64,000 bases of DNA from Cellulomonas sp. KRMCY2 (GTDB lineage: Bacteria > Actinomycetota > Actinomycetes > Actinomycetales > Cellulomonadaceae). A model generated the notes under the pieces. That model searched no databases and was not told the DNA's origin. It saw only the letters and a list, made by a program, of their open reading frames with translations. Both the position numbers and the translations under genes were made by a program. Below, one piece after another: positions 28,496-37,365 of this stretch. Every line of letters begins with the position of its first letter. Within the stretch, counting starts at the first letter, position 1. Where the stretch lies: positions 4,154,001 through 4,218,000 of the forward strand of contig NZ_JAGF01000001.1 of assembly GCF_000526515.1 (NCBI RefSeq), given 5' to 3'.

Positions 28496-29073
28496 GCTCG
28501 AACCGCCTCGTCCTGGACCGAGCCGTCCCGGACCGACTCGCGCTGGACCGACTCGCCCTGGACCGACTCGGGCTCAGACCGCTCGCCTGCGACGGACCCG
28601 TCCTCGACCGTCTCGTCCGCTGCAGCGTGGTGCTCTGCCCGCAGGGCAGTGATCGCTGCCTCGAAGTCCTCGAGGGACTCGAACGCCTGGTACACGCTCG
28701 CGAACCGTAGGTACGCGACCTCGTCGAGCTCGCGCAGCGGACCGAGGATCGACAAGCCGATCTCGTGCGCGTCGAGCTCCGCGCTGCCGGTGCTCCGCAG
28801 GGTCTCCTCGACGCGCTGTGCGAGCAGCGCCAGGTCGTCCTCGCTGACCGGGCGCCCCTGGCAGGCCTTCCGAACCCCGTTGACCACCTTCTCGCGGCTG
28901 AAGGGCTCGGTGACGCCGGACCGCTTGACGACCGAGAGGCCTGCCGTCTCGATCGTCGTGAAGCGACGGTGGCACTCGGGGCACTGCCTGCGGCGTCGGA
29001 TCGACAGGCCGTCATCGGAGGTCCGGGAGTCCACGACGCGCGAGTCACCATGCCGGCAGAACGGGCAGTGCAC
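28486..29073 (-). CDS. nrdR: Transcriptional repressor NrdR with repetitive C-terminal tail
   Basis: NrdR is a zinc-ribbon/ATP-cone repressor of ribonucleotide reductase genes. 195 residues: zinc ribbon CPFC...CPEC at residues 3-34, ATP-cone from about 46 to 136 ([24 protein letters not shown]). The family is usually near 150-160 residues; here about 40 extra residues follow, made of [13 protein letters not shown]-type repeats encoded by a 15-bp tandem repeat. The GTG start fits the family motif MHCPFC and has GGAGGTGGAGG upstream. No NrdR box or nrd gene is present in the window. Confidence 0.95.
   Translation of the reverse strand: MHCPFCRHGDSRVVDSRTSDDGLSIRRRRQCPECHRRFTTIETAGLSVVKRSGVTEPFSREKVVNGVRKACQGRPVSEDDLALLAQRVEETLRSTGSAELDAHEIGLSILGPLRELDEVAYLRFASVYQAFESLEDFEAAITALRAEHHAAADETVEDGSVAGERSEPESVQGESVQRESVRDGSVQDEAVRAQR
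28513..28572. repeat. 15-bp tandem repeat (four units) in the nrdR 3' end
   Basis: Four head-to-tail units of the form ctggaccgactcgcc, with a few changes, encode the acidic ESVQ-type tail of NrdR. The unit length is a multiple of three, so copy-number change would keep the frame. Confidence 0.85.
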
Positions 29074-29192
29074 CGAACCTCCACCTCCGCTGCGACCGAC
29101 GGTCGCGGGCTGTCTGCGGTTCACCGTACGGGTGTGCTCAGACGGGTGCAAGAAACGGTCCGTGCCCGGCTGCAGCCGCGGGGGCGTCGCCG

Positions 29193-29600
29193 TCAGCCGA
29201 CCGGGACCAGGATCTGCTGGCCCGCCTGCAGGCCGCTGTCCGCCAGGCCGTTGAGGTCGATGAGCTCGTCGACGACGTCGCGACGGTCCTGTCCGGGCCC
29301 CGCCACCGAGCCGGCCACCTCCCACAAGGTCTCCCCTGCCGCGACGGTGTGCGTCACGACCTGCAGCGCCTCGCCCGGGCCGTCAGCCATGGCGCTCTCC
29401 GCAGACAGCCCCGCCACCAGGGCGAGACCGAGGGCCAGGAGCACGACCGTGAGCCGGCCACGACGCGTGAGCCGCAGGCCGGACGCGGCCCGGCCGGAGT
29501 CGCCGACGGCGCTGGGCGACGCGGTCAGCGGACGGACCGGACGCATCGTGCGGACCTCAGCGCCGAAGCGGGGCTGGACGTCCCAGGCCATCGTGCTCAT
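29193..29600 (-). CDS. LysM membrane protein, candidate SOS division inhibitor (ChiZ/DivS position)
   Basis: 135 residues. A cytoplasmic start, one membrane helix (about 50-66) and a single extracytoplasmic LysM domain (about 83-133: [14 protein letters not shown] ... [13 protein letters not shown]), which binds peptidoglycan. It is divergent from lexA and lies behind an array of LexA boxes. In mycobacteria and corynebacteria the gene in this position (Rv2719c/ChiZ, DivS) is SOS-induced and blocks division; homology by position and LysM makes the same role likely here but not shown. Ribosome site GAGGTGAGGAG precedes the ATG. Confidence 0.85.
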   Translation of the reverse strand: MSTMAWDVQPRFGAEVRTMRPVRPLTASPSAVGDSGRAASGLRLTRRGRLTVVLLALGLALVAGLSAESAMADGPGEALQVVTHTVAAGETLWEVAGSVAGPGQDRRDVVDELIDLNGLADSGLQAGQQILVPVG

Positions 29601-29671
29601 CGTCGTCTCCTCACCTCGGGCTCCTGTGCGACGGAGCCGCAGTGCTGCGGAACTGCGGAACTGCGAACCGG

Positions 29672-29717
29672 TCGAACACCCGTACGTCGAACGCATGTTC
29701 GTCGAACGTCTGTACGA
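29672..29717. promoter_or_regulatory. Array of three overlapping LexA boxes
   Basis: TCGAACACCCGTACGT (29672-29687), TCGAACGCATGTTCGT (29687-29702) and TCGAACGTCTGTACGA (29702-29717) follow each other at exactly 15-bp steps, each sharing one base with the next. All keep the left half-site TCGAAC; the right half-sites have one to two changes from GTTCGA. They lie 72-117 nt upstream of the LysM gene and about 40 bp from the lexA box. Confidence 0.8.
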
Positions 29718-29754
29718 TGTCTACCACCAACGGCCGACATCTGTCGAGACACGC

Positions 29755-29795
29755 TCGAACAGGTGTTTGATCCGATGGATCGCGGCCCCTATGGT
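29755..29795 (+). promoter_or_regulatory. lexA promoter with LexA box; gap 29601-29917
   Basis: LexA box TCGAACAGGTGTTTGA (29755-29770, one mismatch) overlaps the -35 TTGATC (29767-29772). A 17-bp spacer leads to -10 TATGGT (29790-29795). Autorepression follows from the overlap. The leader to the lexA GTG is about 115 nt. The rest of the 317-nt gap contains the three-box array and no gene. Confidence 0.82.
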
Positions 29796-29917
29796 GGGGC
29801 ACGAGGAACAGACCACCACGCACCTCTGACATCGCCTGGCGTCGGGTGCGCGGCCGGCCGCAGGAGCAGTCCGTCGAGAGCATCAGCCCGTCGAGGTTTC
29901 GAGACCAGGAGGCCGCC

Positions 29918-30670
29918 GTGGCAGCGAACACCAACCCACCGTCGGGATCGGACGACGGGCTGGCCACGGTCCACGCACTGCCCGACACGCCTGTCGGCGG
30001 CGACGGCCTGACAGCCCGTCAGCGGCTCGTCCTGGAGACCATCCGGGCCAGCGTCGAGCGCAGGGGCTACCCACCGAGCATGCGCGAGATCGGCGTGGCT
30101 GTCGGCCTGACCAGCCCGTCCTCGGTCAAGCACCAGCTGACCGCACTCGAGCGCAAGGGCTACCTGCGGCGGGACCCGAACCGACCCCGGGCGATCGAGG
30201 TCGTGCACCCTGACGACTCCCGACCCATCGGCCGGATGGACGTGCACGGGCGCAGCTACGGGCAGGAGCACCTCGCCGAGGGCGACTCGATCCCGACCCC
30301 GTCGTACGTCCCGGTGGTGGGCCGGATCGCCGCCGGTGGCCCGATCCTGGCCGAGCAGGTCGTCGAGGACGTCTTCCCGCTACCCCGTCAGCTCGTCGGG
30401 GACGGTGACCTCTTCCTCCTCCGGGTCGTCGGCGACTCGATGATCGAGGCTGCGATCTGCGACCACGACTGGGTCGTCGTGCGGCGCCAGCCGGTCGCGG
30501 AGAACGGCGAGATCGTCGTCGCGATGATCGACGGCGAGGCGACGGTCAAGACGCTCCGGCGCGCCGACGGACACGTCTGGCTGATGCCGCAGAACGCGGC
30601 CTACGCACCCATCCCGGGTGACGACGCCATCGTCCTGGGCCGGGTCGTCAGTGTGCTGCGGAGCCTGTGA
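29918..30670 (+). CDS. lexA: SOS repressor LexA
   Basis: 250 residues. Winged-helix DNA-binding domain with [24 protein letters not shown] and the recognition helix SPSSVKHQL; a 30-residue linker; then the S24 self-cleavage domain. Cleavage site Ala139-Gly140 (RIAAGG), nucleophile Ser174 (GDSM) and Lys211 (ATVK) are intact. The N-terminus is about 30 residues longer than in E. coli, common in actinobacteria. GTG at 29918 was chosen for the AGGAGG 9 nt upstream. Divergent from the LysM gene. Confidence 0.97.
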   Translation: MAANTNPPSGSDDGLATVHALPDTPVGGDGLTARQRLVLETIRASVERRGYPPSMREIGVAVGLTSPSSVKHQLTALERKGYLRRDPNRPRAIEVVHPDDSRPIGRMDVHGRSYGQEHLAEGDSIPTPSYVPVVGRIAAGGPILAEQVVEDVFPLPRQLVGDGDLFLLRVVGDSMIEAAICDHDWVVVRRQPVAENGEIVVAMIDGEATVKTLRRADGHVWLMPQNAAYAPIPGDDAIVLGRVVSVLRSL

Positions 30671-30730
30671 CGGCTGCGTACCACCACCGCCCGCGGTGAC
30701 CCTGCGACGCCCGAGCCCGAAGCGGCGACG

Positions 30731-31771
30731 CTAGAGGCCGAACTGCCTGGCCACCGCACGCAGGGCGTCGGCCGACCGGTGCAGGCCGGCCAGCTCCTGG
30801 TCGGACATGCTGACCTCGAGTCGCGCTCCGACGCCGTGCCTGCCGACGATCGACGGGACCGAGAGGCACACGTCAGAGATGCCCCGGTAGCCCTCGAGCA
30901 GGGACGAGACCGGCAGGATCCGCCGTTCGTCACCGAGGATCGCCTCGATGATGCGGGACCCGGCGAGGGCGACCGCGTAGTTGGTCGCCCCCTTGCCCGC
31001 GATGATCCGGTAGGCGGACTGCACGACCTCGTCGGCGATCCGCTCACGGTCCGCCGCATCGAGGCGGCCCACCATCACGCCATCCGGTCCCGGGACGCCC
31101 GGCCAGTCCATCAGCGGCACCGAGCCGATCGCGGCCGAGCTCCAGAGCGGGATCTCGGAGTCGCCGTGCTCACCGGCGATGTAGGCGTGGATGTTCTGCA
31201 CCGCGACGCCGGTGTGCTGCGCGAGCAGGTACCGCAGCCGCGAGGAGTCCAGCACCGTCCCCGAGCCGAACAGCTGGTTCGGCGGGAGCCCGGAGATCTT
31301 GAGCGCCGCGTAGGTGACGATGTCGACCGGGTTGGTGACCATGAGGTAGACCGCATCCGGGGCCACATCGACCAGACCGGGCAGGATCTTGCGCACCAGG
31401 CCGATCGTGGCCTCGGCCAGCTCGAGCCTGCTCTGGCCCGGGCGCTGCTTGGCGCCGGCCGTCACGACCACGACATCGGCCCCGGCGCAGACGGCCATGT
31501 CGTCCGATCCGACGACGTCGGCCATCGGCATGAACTGGATCCCATGGCCGATGTCGAGCGCCTCCGCCTCGACCTTGGCCTTGTCGATGTCGTAGAGCGC
31601 GACGCTGCGGGCCGCTCCTCGCATCAGGGCCGCGTAGGCGAGGGTGGCTCCGACGCTGCCCGCTCCCACGATCGCCAGCTTGGTCGTCCGCCGCCCCGCC
31701 GGGGTCGCATCGAGGCCCATGCCATCGGTCTCGCTGTTGCGCCGTCCCGAACGTGCCGCCGTGTCCACCAC
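30731..31771 (-). CDS. ldh: L-lactate dehydrogenase
   Basis: 346 residues. NAD loop AIVGAGSVGATLAYA near residue 35, GAKQRPGQSR on the mobile loop with the substrate-polarising Arg, VTNPVDIVTY, and the catalytic His in IAGEHGDSE. The loop GAKQRPGQSR (Gln rather than Arg at the specificity position) favours lactate over malate dehydrogenase. It interconverts pyruvate and lactate. About 20 N-terminal residues precede the family start; two GTG codons in a row begin the reading frame and GGGGATGG precedes them. Convergent with lexA. Confidence 0.93.
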   Translation of the reverse strand: MVDTAARSGRRNSETDGMGLDATPAGRRTTKLAIVGAGSVGATLAYAALMRGAARSVALYDIDKAKVEAEALDIGHGIQFMPMADVVGSDDMAVCAGADVVVVTAGAKQRPGQSRLELAEATIGLVRKILPGLVDVAPDAVYLMVTNPVDIVTYAALKISGLPPNQLFGSGTVLDSSRLRYLLAQHTGVAVQNIHAYIAGEHGDSEIPLWSSAAIGSVPLMDWPGVPGPDGVMVGRLDAADRERIADEVVQSAYRIIAGKGATNYAVALAGSRIIEAILGDERRILPVSSLLEGYRGISDVCLSVPSIVGRHGVGARLEVSMSDQELAGLHRSADALRAVARQFGL

Positions 31772-31836
31772 GTTGCCATCCCCTTCGTCCGCGCACCCGA
31801 TGTAGCCAACCCTAAGCCGCGACCGGCTCGGTCGCG

Positions 31837-34017
31837 CTAGCGGTCCGCGGGGGCGGGATCGGCCTGGTGGGCGAGCCGCTGCAGCGCGGCGCGGGCGACC
31901 GCAGGATCGGTGGTCTGCCAGAACGGCGGCATCGTCCGGATCAGGAACGTCCCGTAGCGGGCGGTGGCCAGGCGAGGGTCGAGGACGGCGACGACGCCGC
32001 GGTCGGTGTCGGTCCGGATCAGCCGACCCGAGCCCTGGGCGAGCAGGAGGGCCGCATGCGCCGCGGAGACCGTCATGAAGCCGTTCCCGCCGCTCGCCTC
32101 GACGGCCTCGGTGCGCGCAGAGCGGACCGGGTCGTCGGGCCGCGGGAACGGGATCCGGTCGATCAGGACGAGGCGGCAGGTGGGGCCAGGGACGTCGACA
32201 CCCTGCCAGAGCGACAGCGTCCCGAACAGGCAGGTCGCCTCGTCGGCGATGAACTGGCGCACCAGCGTCGGCAGCTGGTCGTCACCCTGACACAGGACGG
32301 GCACGTCCAGCCGGGTCCGCATCGCCTCCGCGGCCGCGAGCGCCGCCCGTCTCGAGGAGAACAGGCCGAGCGTCGCCCCGCCCGCCGCGGTGACGAGCTC
32401 GGCGATCTCGTCGAGCTGGGCCTCGGTCGTCGGCTCGCGCCCCGGTGCCGGGAGGTGGCGGGCGATGTAGAGGATCGCGCTGTGCGGGTAGTCGAACGGG
32501 CTGCCGACGTCGATCCCCCGCCAGGGCCGCGGCGCCGCGGGGTCCGGGTCCGCGGCTGCCCTGGCGGTGGTCGCGGGGGTGTCCGCGTCGTCGCGGCGCG
32601 CCAGCTCGGGATCGAGACCGACGGCCCGGGCCAGTGGCGTGAAGCTGCCGCCGAGGGCAAGGGTCGCCGAGGTCAGGACTGCGGTGCGGCCGGTGAACAG
32701 GTGGGTCCTGACGAGCCCCGCGACCGCGAGCGGTGCGGCGTGCAGCCTCGAGGCCCCGGACCGTCCCCAGCCCTCGTCGCCGCGCGCGCACCAGATCACG
32801 TCCCGTCCGGTCGCCGCAGCGTCGCCGGTCATCCGCTCGCCGATCTCGAACAGGATGAGGACCGCCGAGACGGCCATCTTCAGACCGCCCTCCGCGACCG
32901 GTGCGCTCTGGGTCGCCTCCGGCTTGAGCGCCGTCATCAAGCCCCGCGCGGCATCCCGCACGGCCGCCACGGCGGTCACCACGGCCGGTGGCAGGCCGCT
33001 GCGGAACCGACCCTCCGGGAGCTCTGCGAGCACCTGGCCGAGCGCCTGCGCCGCGCTGTCCAGATCGGTGGTCGGCACACCCCCGTGGCGACGGGCCAAC
33101 CGTCCGGCATGCTCGACGGTCGCGACCGACAGCTCGACCGTCGCCTGCGCCGTCACACGATCGGCGAGCTCGTGGGCCTCGTCGACCACGAGCACCTCGT
33201 GCTCCGGCAGGACCCCAGGTGACCCGCTCGCCGCGATCCCGAGCATCGCATGGTTGGTCACCACGACGTCGGCCTCACGAGCACGAGCCCTGGCGTGCTC
33301 GGGGAAGCAGTCGGCCAGCACCGGGCAGCGGGGCCCGAGACACTCCATCGACCGGACCGAGACCTGCCGCCACGCACGGTCCGGCACCCCGGGCACCAGG
33401 TCGTCACGGTCGCCCGTCGTCGTCTCGGCCGCCCACTCGCGCAGCCGCAGCACCTGACGTCCGAGCGCGCCGGGACCGGACCCGTCCCCCGGACCGCCGT
33501 CGGCCGCCGACCCGTCGCCGCCCACCGCCGACGGGTGGTCGGACGCACCCGGTCCCTCACCGAGCGCCTCGAAGAGCGTGACCGGCTCGTCGGGCGGGTA
33601 GCCACCGGCGACCTTGTGCGCGCACAGGTAGTTGTGCCAGCCCTTGAGCAGGGCGATCTGCGGTGCACGCGGGAGCTGCGGCGCGACCGCGGCCGCGACG
33701 AGCGGAAGGTCGCGGGTCATGACTTGCCGCTGGAGCGCGAGGGTCGCGGTGGAGATCACGACGCGTTCGTCGGCCAGGACGGCGTGCCGCACGGCTGGGA
33801 CGAGGTACGCCAGCGACTTGCCGGTACCGGTGCCGGCCTGGACGAGCAGGTGCTCGCGGGCGTCGATCGCGTCGGCGACTGCCTGTGCCATCGCGTGCTG
33901 CCCGTCACGGCGCCGACCGCCGAGCGTGGTGACGGCCCGATCGAGCAGCTCGCCGACCGTCGACGTCGGGCCCGGGACGGGCCCCGGGACTGGCGGATCG
34001 GTCGGCGGAGTCACCAC
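31837..34017 (-). CDS. dinG: DinG-family ATP-dependent DNA helicase
   Basis: 726 residues, XPD/DinG-type superfamily 2 helicase. Walker A VQAGTGTGKSLAYLVPA near residue 58, the four Fe-S cluster cysteines in a stretch with MECLGPRCPVLADC plus one upstream candidate, the DEAH box VVDEAHEL, and the C-terminal helicase motif QGSGRLIRTDTDRG. Such enzymes unwind forks and R-loops 5' to 3'. An inserted Gly/Asp/Ser-rich segment (around GGDGSAADGGPGDGSG) interrupts the domain before the Fe-S region. GTG start. No LexA box is seen upstream; it follows hflX by 31 bp and is probably co-transcribed. Confidence 0.92.
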   Translation of the reverse strand: MVTPPTDPPVPGPVPGPTSTVGELLDRAVTTLGGRRRDGQHAMAQAVADAIDAREHLLVQAGTGTGKSLAYLVPAVRHAVLADERVVISTATLALQRQVMTRDLPLVAAAVAPQLPRAPQIALLKGWHNYLCAHKVAGGYPPDEPVTLFEALGEGPGASDHPSAVGGDGSAADGGPGDGSGPGALGRQVLRLREWAAETTTGDRDDLVPGVPDRAWRQVSVRSMECLGPRCPVLADCFPEHARARAREADVVVTNHAMLGIAASGSPGVLPEHEVLVVDEAHELADRVTAQATVELSVATVEHAGRLARRHGGVPTTDLDSAAQALGQVLAELPEGRFRSGLPPAVVTAVAAVRDAARGLMTALKPEATQSAPVAEGGLKMAVSAVLILFEIGERMTGDAAATGRDVIWCARGDEGWGRSGASRLHAAPLAVAGLVRTHLFTGRTAVLTSATLALGGSFTPLARAVGLDPELARRDDADTPATTARAAADPDPAAPRPWRGIDVGSPFDYPHSAILYIARHLPAPGREPTTEAQLDEIAELVTAAGGATLGLFSSRRAALAAAEAMRTRLDVPVLCQGDDQLPTLVRQFIADEATCLFGTLSLWQGVDVPGPTCRLVLIDRIPFPRPDDPVRSARTEAVEASGGNGFMTVSAAHAALLLAQGSGRLIRTDTDRGVVAVLDPRLATARYGTFLIRTMPPFWQTTDPAVARAALQRLAHQADPAPADR

Positions 34018-34048
34018 GGAAGCCTAGAACGTCGCCGCGTCCTCCCGG

Positions 34049-35536
34049 TCAGCCGACCGATGCCGTCCTGAGCTCGGCCGCGAGGTCCGCATCCACCCGC
34101 GCGCGGAGCAGCGTGCCGTGCTCGGTGTGCTCCTCGACGTCGATCTCACCCTCGGAGTGGGTACGGCTGACGAGGTCACCCCGGTCGTACGGCACGAGGA
34201 CGTCGACCGAGACACGGGGACGCGGCAGCTCGGCGGAGATCATCTCCTGCAGCTCGGCGAACCCCTCCCCGGTGTAGGCGGAGACGACGATCGAGTGCGG
34301 CTCGCGCCGACGCATCCGTGCCACCACGTCGGGATCGGCGACGTCGGCCTTGTTGAGCACGACGAGCTCGGGGATCTCGCGGGCGCCCTCGATCTCGGCG
34401 AGGACCGCGCGGACCGCCGCGACCTGCCCCTCGGGGTCGGGGTGCGAGACGTCGACGACGTGCAGCACGAGGTCGGCATCGCCGACCTCTTCGAGCGTCG
34501 ACCGGAAGGCCTCGACGAGCTGGGTCGGCAGGGAGCGGACGAAGCCGACCGTGTCGGCGAGCGTGTACTGGCGACCGTCGGGTGTCCGGGCACGCCGCAC
34601 CGTCGGGTCGAGCGTCGCGAACAGGGAGTTCTCGACCAGGACGCCGGCTCCGGTGAGGCGGTTGAGCAGGCTCGACTTGCCGGCGTTGGTGTAGCCGGCG
34701 ATCGCGACGGACGGCACGTTGTGGCGCTTGCGCGACGACCGCTGGGTCGCCCGCGACGGCTCCATGGCCGCGATCTCCCGCTTGAGCTTGGCGACCCGGG
34801 TCCGGATCCGTCGCCGGTCCAGCTCGATCTTGGTCTCGCCGGGACCACGCGACCCGATGCCGGCACCCGCCGCGACCCGACCACCGGCCTGCCGCGACAT
34901 CGACTCGCCCCAGCCACGCAGCCGCGGCAGGAGGTACACCAGCTGAGCGAGCTCGACCTGCGCCTTGCCCTCCCGCGACTTCGCGTGCTGGGCGAAGATG
35001 TCCAGGATCAACGCCGTCCGGTCGATGACCTTGACCTTGACGATGTCCTCGAGGCTGCGGCGCTGCGACGGAGCGAGGTCGGCGTCCACGATGACGGTGT
35101 CGGCCCCGGTGGCGGCGACCACCTCGGCCAGCTCGGTGGCCTTGCCCGAGCCGAGGAAGGTCGCGGGGTCCGGGGTCGACCTGCGCTGCAGGATGCCGTC
35201 GAGCACCTCCGAGCCGGCCGTCTCCGCGAGGGCCGCGAGCTCGCGCAGCGAGACCTCGGCATCGGCGACCGTGCCCGAGCTCCAGATGCCTGCGAGCACG
35301 ACCTTCTCCAGCCGGAGCTGCCGGTACTCGACCTCGGTGACATCGCTGAGCTCGGTCGACAGACCGCGGACACGGCGCAGCGCCGCGCGGTCCTCGCGCT
35401 CCATCTGGTCGCCGTCCGTGTCGCTGCGGCGCGTCTCGCCGGCATCCAGGACGGTCCCGGCACGGGCCAGCACGCGGGCGACGACGGCGTCGGCAAGGTC
35501 ACGGGCGTCGTGGGGCTGCGGTTCAGGCAGGGTCAT
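34049..35536 (-). CDS. hflX: GTPase HflX
   Basis: 495 residues. An N-terminal HflX domain with ATFLGSGKATELAEVV and VYLLPRLRG, a glycine-rich loop SRGPGETKIELDRRRI, and a G domain with G1 GYTNAGKSSLLNRL near residue 285, G3 DTVGFVRSLP and G4 NKAD. HflX splits and rescues stalled 70S ribosomes under stress. The extra N-terminal 50 residues are acidic and of no clear role. ATG with GAGAGG upstream. It leads a two-gene unit with dinG. Confidence 0.95.
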   Translation of the reverse strand: MTLPEPQPHDARDLADAVVARVLARAGTVLDAGETRRSDTDGDQMEREDRAALRRVRGLSTELSDVTEVEYRQLRLEKVVLAGIWSSGTVADAEVSLRELAALAETAGSEVLDGILQRRSTPDPATFLGSGKATELAEVVAATGADTVIVDADLAPSQRRSLEDIVKVKVIDRTALILDIFAQHAKSREGKAQVELAQLVYLLPRLRGWGESMSRQAGGRVAAGAGIGSRGPGETKIELDRRRIRTRVAKLKREIAAMEPSRATQRSSRKRHNVPSVAIAGYTNAGKSSLLNRLTGAGVLVENSLFATLDPTVRRARTPDGRQYTLADTVGFVRSLPTQLVEAFRSTLEEVGDADLVLHVVDVSHPDPEGQVAAVRAVLAEIEGAREIPELVVLNKADVADPDVVARMRRREPHSIVVSAYTGEGFAELQEMISAELPRPRVSVDVLVPYDRGDLVSRTHSEGEIDVEEHTEHGTLLRARVDADLAAELRTASVG

Positions 35537-35606
35537 CAGTACCTCTCGTCAGGTGACAAGCCTTGCACGCACGCGGTGCGCCCGCGAACGAATACCGGCG
35601 CCGGCG

Positions 35607-35656
35607 GGTGCCGACAGGTGCCCGACGGTGCGCGACGGTGCCGGACGGTGGCCCGA
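35607..35656. repeat. Helically phased 10-bp repeat upstream of the methyltransferase
   Basis: GGTG recurs at exactly 10-bp steps (35607, 35617, 35627, 35637, 35647), each followed by variants of ccgaca/cccgac/cgcgac. It lies in the hflX-methyltransferase divergent region, ending 8 bp before the -10 TACAGT. Confidence 0.75.
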
Positions 35657-35663
35657 CGCTCGG

Positions 35664-35669
35664 TACAGT
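35664..35669 (+). promoter_or_regulatory. Leaderless -10 (TACAGT) of the methyltransferase gene
   Basis: TACAGT is followed by 7 nt and GTG (35677), with no ribosome site. Used to choose the start of the next gene. Confidence 0.55.
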
Positions 35670-35676
35670 GCCGACC

Positions 35677-36336
35677 GTGCCCAGCATGCCCCCCGGTCCT
35701 GACGCCGACAGCGCCCCGGCCGACAGCGCGCCGTCGGACGGCGACCACTACTTCTCGGCGGAGCCCGCCTCCGCCGCCGAGCGCCGCACGCTCGACGTGC
35801 ACCTCGCAGGCCGCGACCTGACCGTGCAGACGGCTTCGGGCATCTTCTCCCCCGGCCGGGTCGATCTCGGCACCCAGGTGCTCCTGCGCTCGGTCCCGGC
35901 ACCGCCGCCCGCGGGGAACCTGCTCGACCTCGGCTGCGGCTGGGGCCCGATCGCCGTGACCCTGGCCCTCCTGGCGCCGGGTGCGACCGTCTGGGCGGTG
36001 GACGTCAACACGCGCGCGCTCGACCTGCTCCGGCACACCATCCGGGACCTGGGGCTCGAGAACGTCGTCGCGGTCGGTCCGGACGACGTACCGGACGACG
36101 TGCTCTTCGCGGCCGTGTGGTCCAACCCGCCGATCCGGGTGGGCAAGGAGGTGCTGCACGGGATGCTCGGACGGTGGCTCCGCCGCCTCACGCCCGAGGG
36201 CCAGGCCCACCTGGTCGTCCAGCGCAACCTGGGCGCCGACTCCCTGCAGCGCTGGATCGTCACGGAGCTGGGGCTGCCGACCGAGCGGGTCGCCAGCGCC
36301 AAGGGCTTCCGCGTCCTGCGGGTCAGCCCGGCCTGA
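35677..36336 (+). CDS. Class I SAM methyltransferase, RsmC/RlmG-like (MTS domain)
   Basis: 219 residues. Motif I LLDLGCGWGPIAVTLAL near residue 80, an acidic strand end VDVNTRALDL, and the NPP catalytic motif SNPPIRVGKEVLHGML, which marks base N-methyltransferases acting on guanine in rRNA. The first segment DHYFSAEPASAAERRTLDV is typical of actinobacterial members. The exact rRNA position is unknown. GTG at 35677 was chosen from the leaderless -10; GTG 35668 and ATG 35686 are in frame. Confidence 0.88.
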   Translation: MPSMPPGPDADSAPADSAPSDGDHYFSAEPASAAERRTLDVHLAGRDLTVQTASGIFSPGRVDLGTQVLLRSVPAPPPAGNLLDLGCGWGPIAVTLALLAPGATVWAVDVNTRALDLLRHTIRDLGLENVVAVGPDDVPDDVLFAAVWSNPPIRVGKEVLHGMLGRWLRRLTPEGQAHLVVQRNLGADSLQRWIVTELGLPTERVASAKGFRVLRVSPA

Positions 36337-36396
36337 GCCCGCCGCCGCCCCGGCCACGTCCGCCGTGCCGCCGAGGTCGAGTCGGGTCGAGTCGGG

Positions 36397-37365
36397 TCAG
36401 CTCAGGGCATCGAGGTCGACAACCACGTCCGCGACCAGCACGGCGGGGCCGGCGAGCTCCACGTGCCCGCCGTCCAGGACACGGACGCGGACCATGCCGC
36501 CGGGGACCTGCACGGTCCAGGTGTCCGGCGCACCGGCACCTGCCCAGGTCCGCACCGCGAGCGCGGCGGCACACGCACCCGTCCCGCAGGACATGGTCTC
36601 GCCCACCCCGCGCTCGTGCACCCGCATCCGCACCTGCCCGACGACCTCGCCGTCCGGCGTCGTGGTCTCACCGAGGGGTACGACGAGCTCGACGTTGGTC
36701 CCGTGCGCAGGCGTCGGTGTCACCGTCGGCGCTCGGGTCAGGTCGACGGACGTGAGCTCGTCGACGTCGGCGAGGGCCAGCACGGTGTGCGGGTTGCCCA
36801 GGTCGACACTCAGCGCCGGCCGGGTCACCGCGAGTCCCGCGACGACGACCTCGGCGTCCATGCCTGCGACGACGGCCGCCTGGCCGCCGGGAAGGTGCCA
36901 GGGACCCATGTCGACCGCATACCAGTCGTCGGCGTCATCGGCGTCGTCCGCTGCCGGCTCGCGCCGTACCCGCCGGACCCCGGCCCGCGTGCCGAGGACC
37001 AGCTCGGCGGTGCCGTCCCACAGCCCGAGCCGCTCCGCGAAGCGCGCGACCACCCGCACGCCGTTGCCGCACATCTCCGCCACGCTGCCGTCGGCGTTGC
37101 GATAGTCCATGAACCATCGCGCGGCGGGGTCCTCGACCAGGCTGGCCGCGCCGGCAGCCAGTGCGGAGCTCGCGACCAGCCGGATCACCCCGTCACCGCC
37201 GACCCCTGCCCTGCGGTCGGTCAGTCCCCGGACAAGGTGCGGCGTCAGGTCGAGCGAGCCGTCGAGATCAGCGATGAGCACGAAGTCGTTCTGGGTGCCG
37301 TGGCCCTTGGTCACGGCGAGCGTGCGACCGCCACGGTCGGGACGCAGGTCGGCGGACGAGGTCAT
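36397..37365 (-). CDS. dapF: Diaminopimelate epimerase
   Basis: 322 residues. Two active-site cysteines in MCGNGVR (near residue 98) and SCGTGAC (near 265) mark DapF, which converts LL- to meso-diaminopimelate for lysine and cell-wall synthesis. The early GHGTQNDFVL motif is present. Longer than the 275-residue norm because of acidic insertions (AADDADDADD). Its ATG overlaps the miaA stop (ATGA). Presence of dapF shows meso-DAP is made, at least for lysine; it does not prove DAP in the wall. A 10-bp unit is repeated twice at its stop codon. Confidence 0.96.
   Translation of the reverse strand: MTSSADLRPDRGGRTLAVTKGHGTQNDFVLIADLDGSLDLTPHLVRGLTDRRAGVGGDGVIRLVASSALAAGAASLVEDPAARWFMDYRNADGSVAEMCGNGVRVVARFAERLGLWDGTAELVLGTRAGVRRVRREPAADDADDADDWYAVDMGPWHLPGGQAAVVAGMDAEVVVAGLAVTRPALSVDLGNPHTVLALADVDELTSVDLTRAPTVTPTPAHGTNVELVVPLGETTTPDGEVVGQVRMRVHERGVGETMSCGTGACAAALAVRTWAGAGAPDTWTVQVPGGMVRVRVLDGGHVELAGPAVLVADVVVDLDALS

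Noticed and set aside
34018-34048. LexA box upstream of dinG
   Set aside because: The 31-bp gap after hflX holds no TCGAAC or GTTCGA half-sites.
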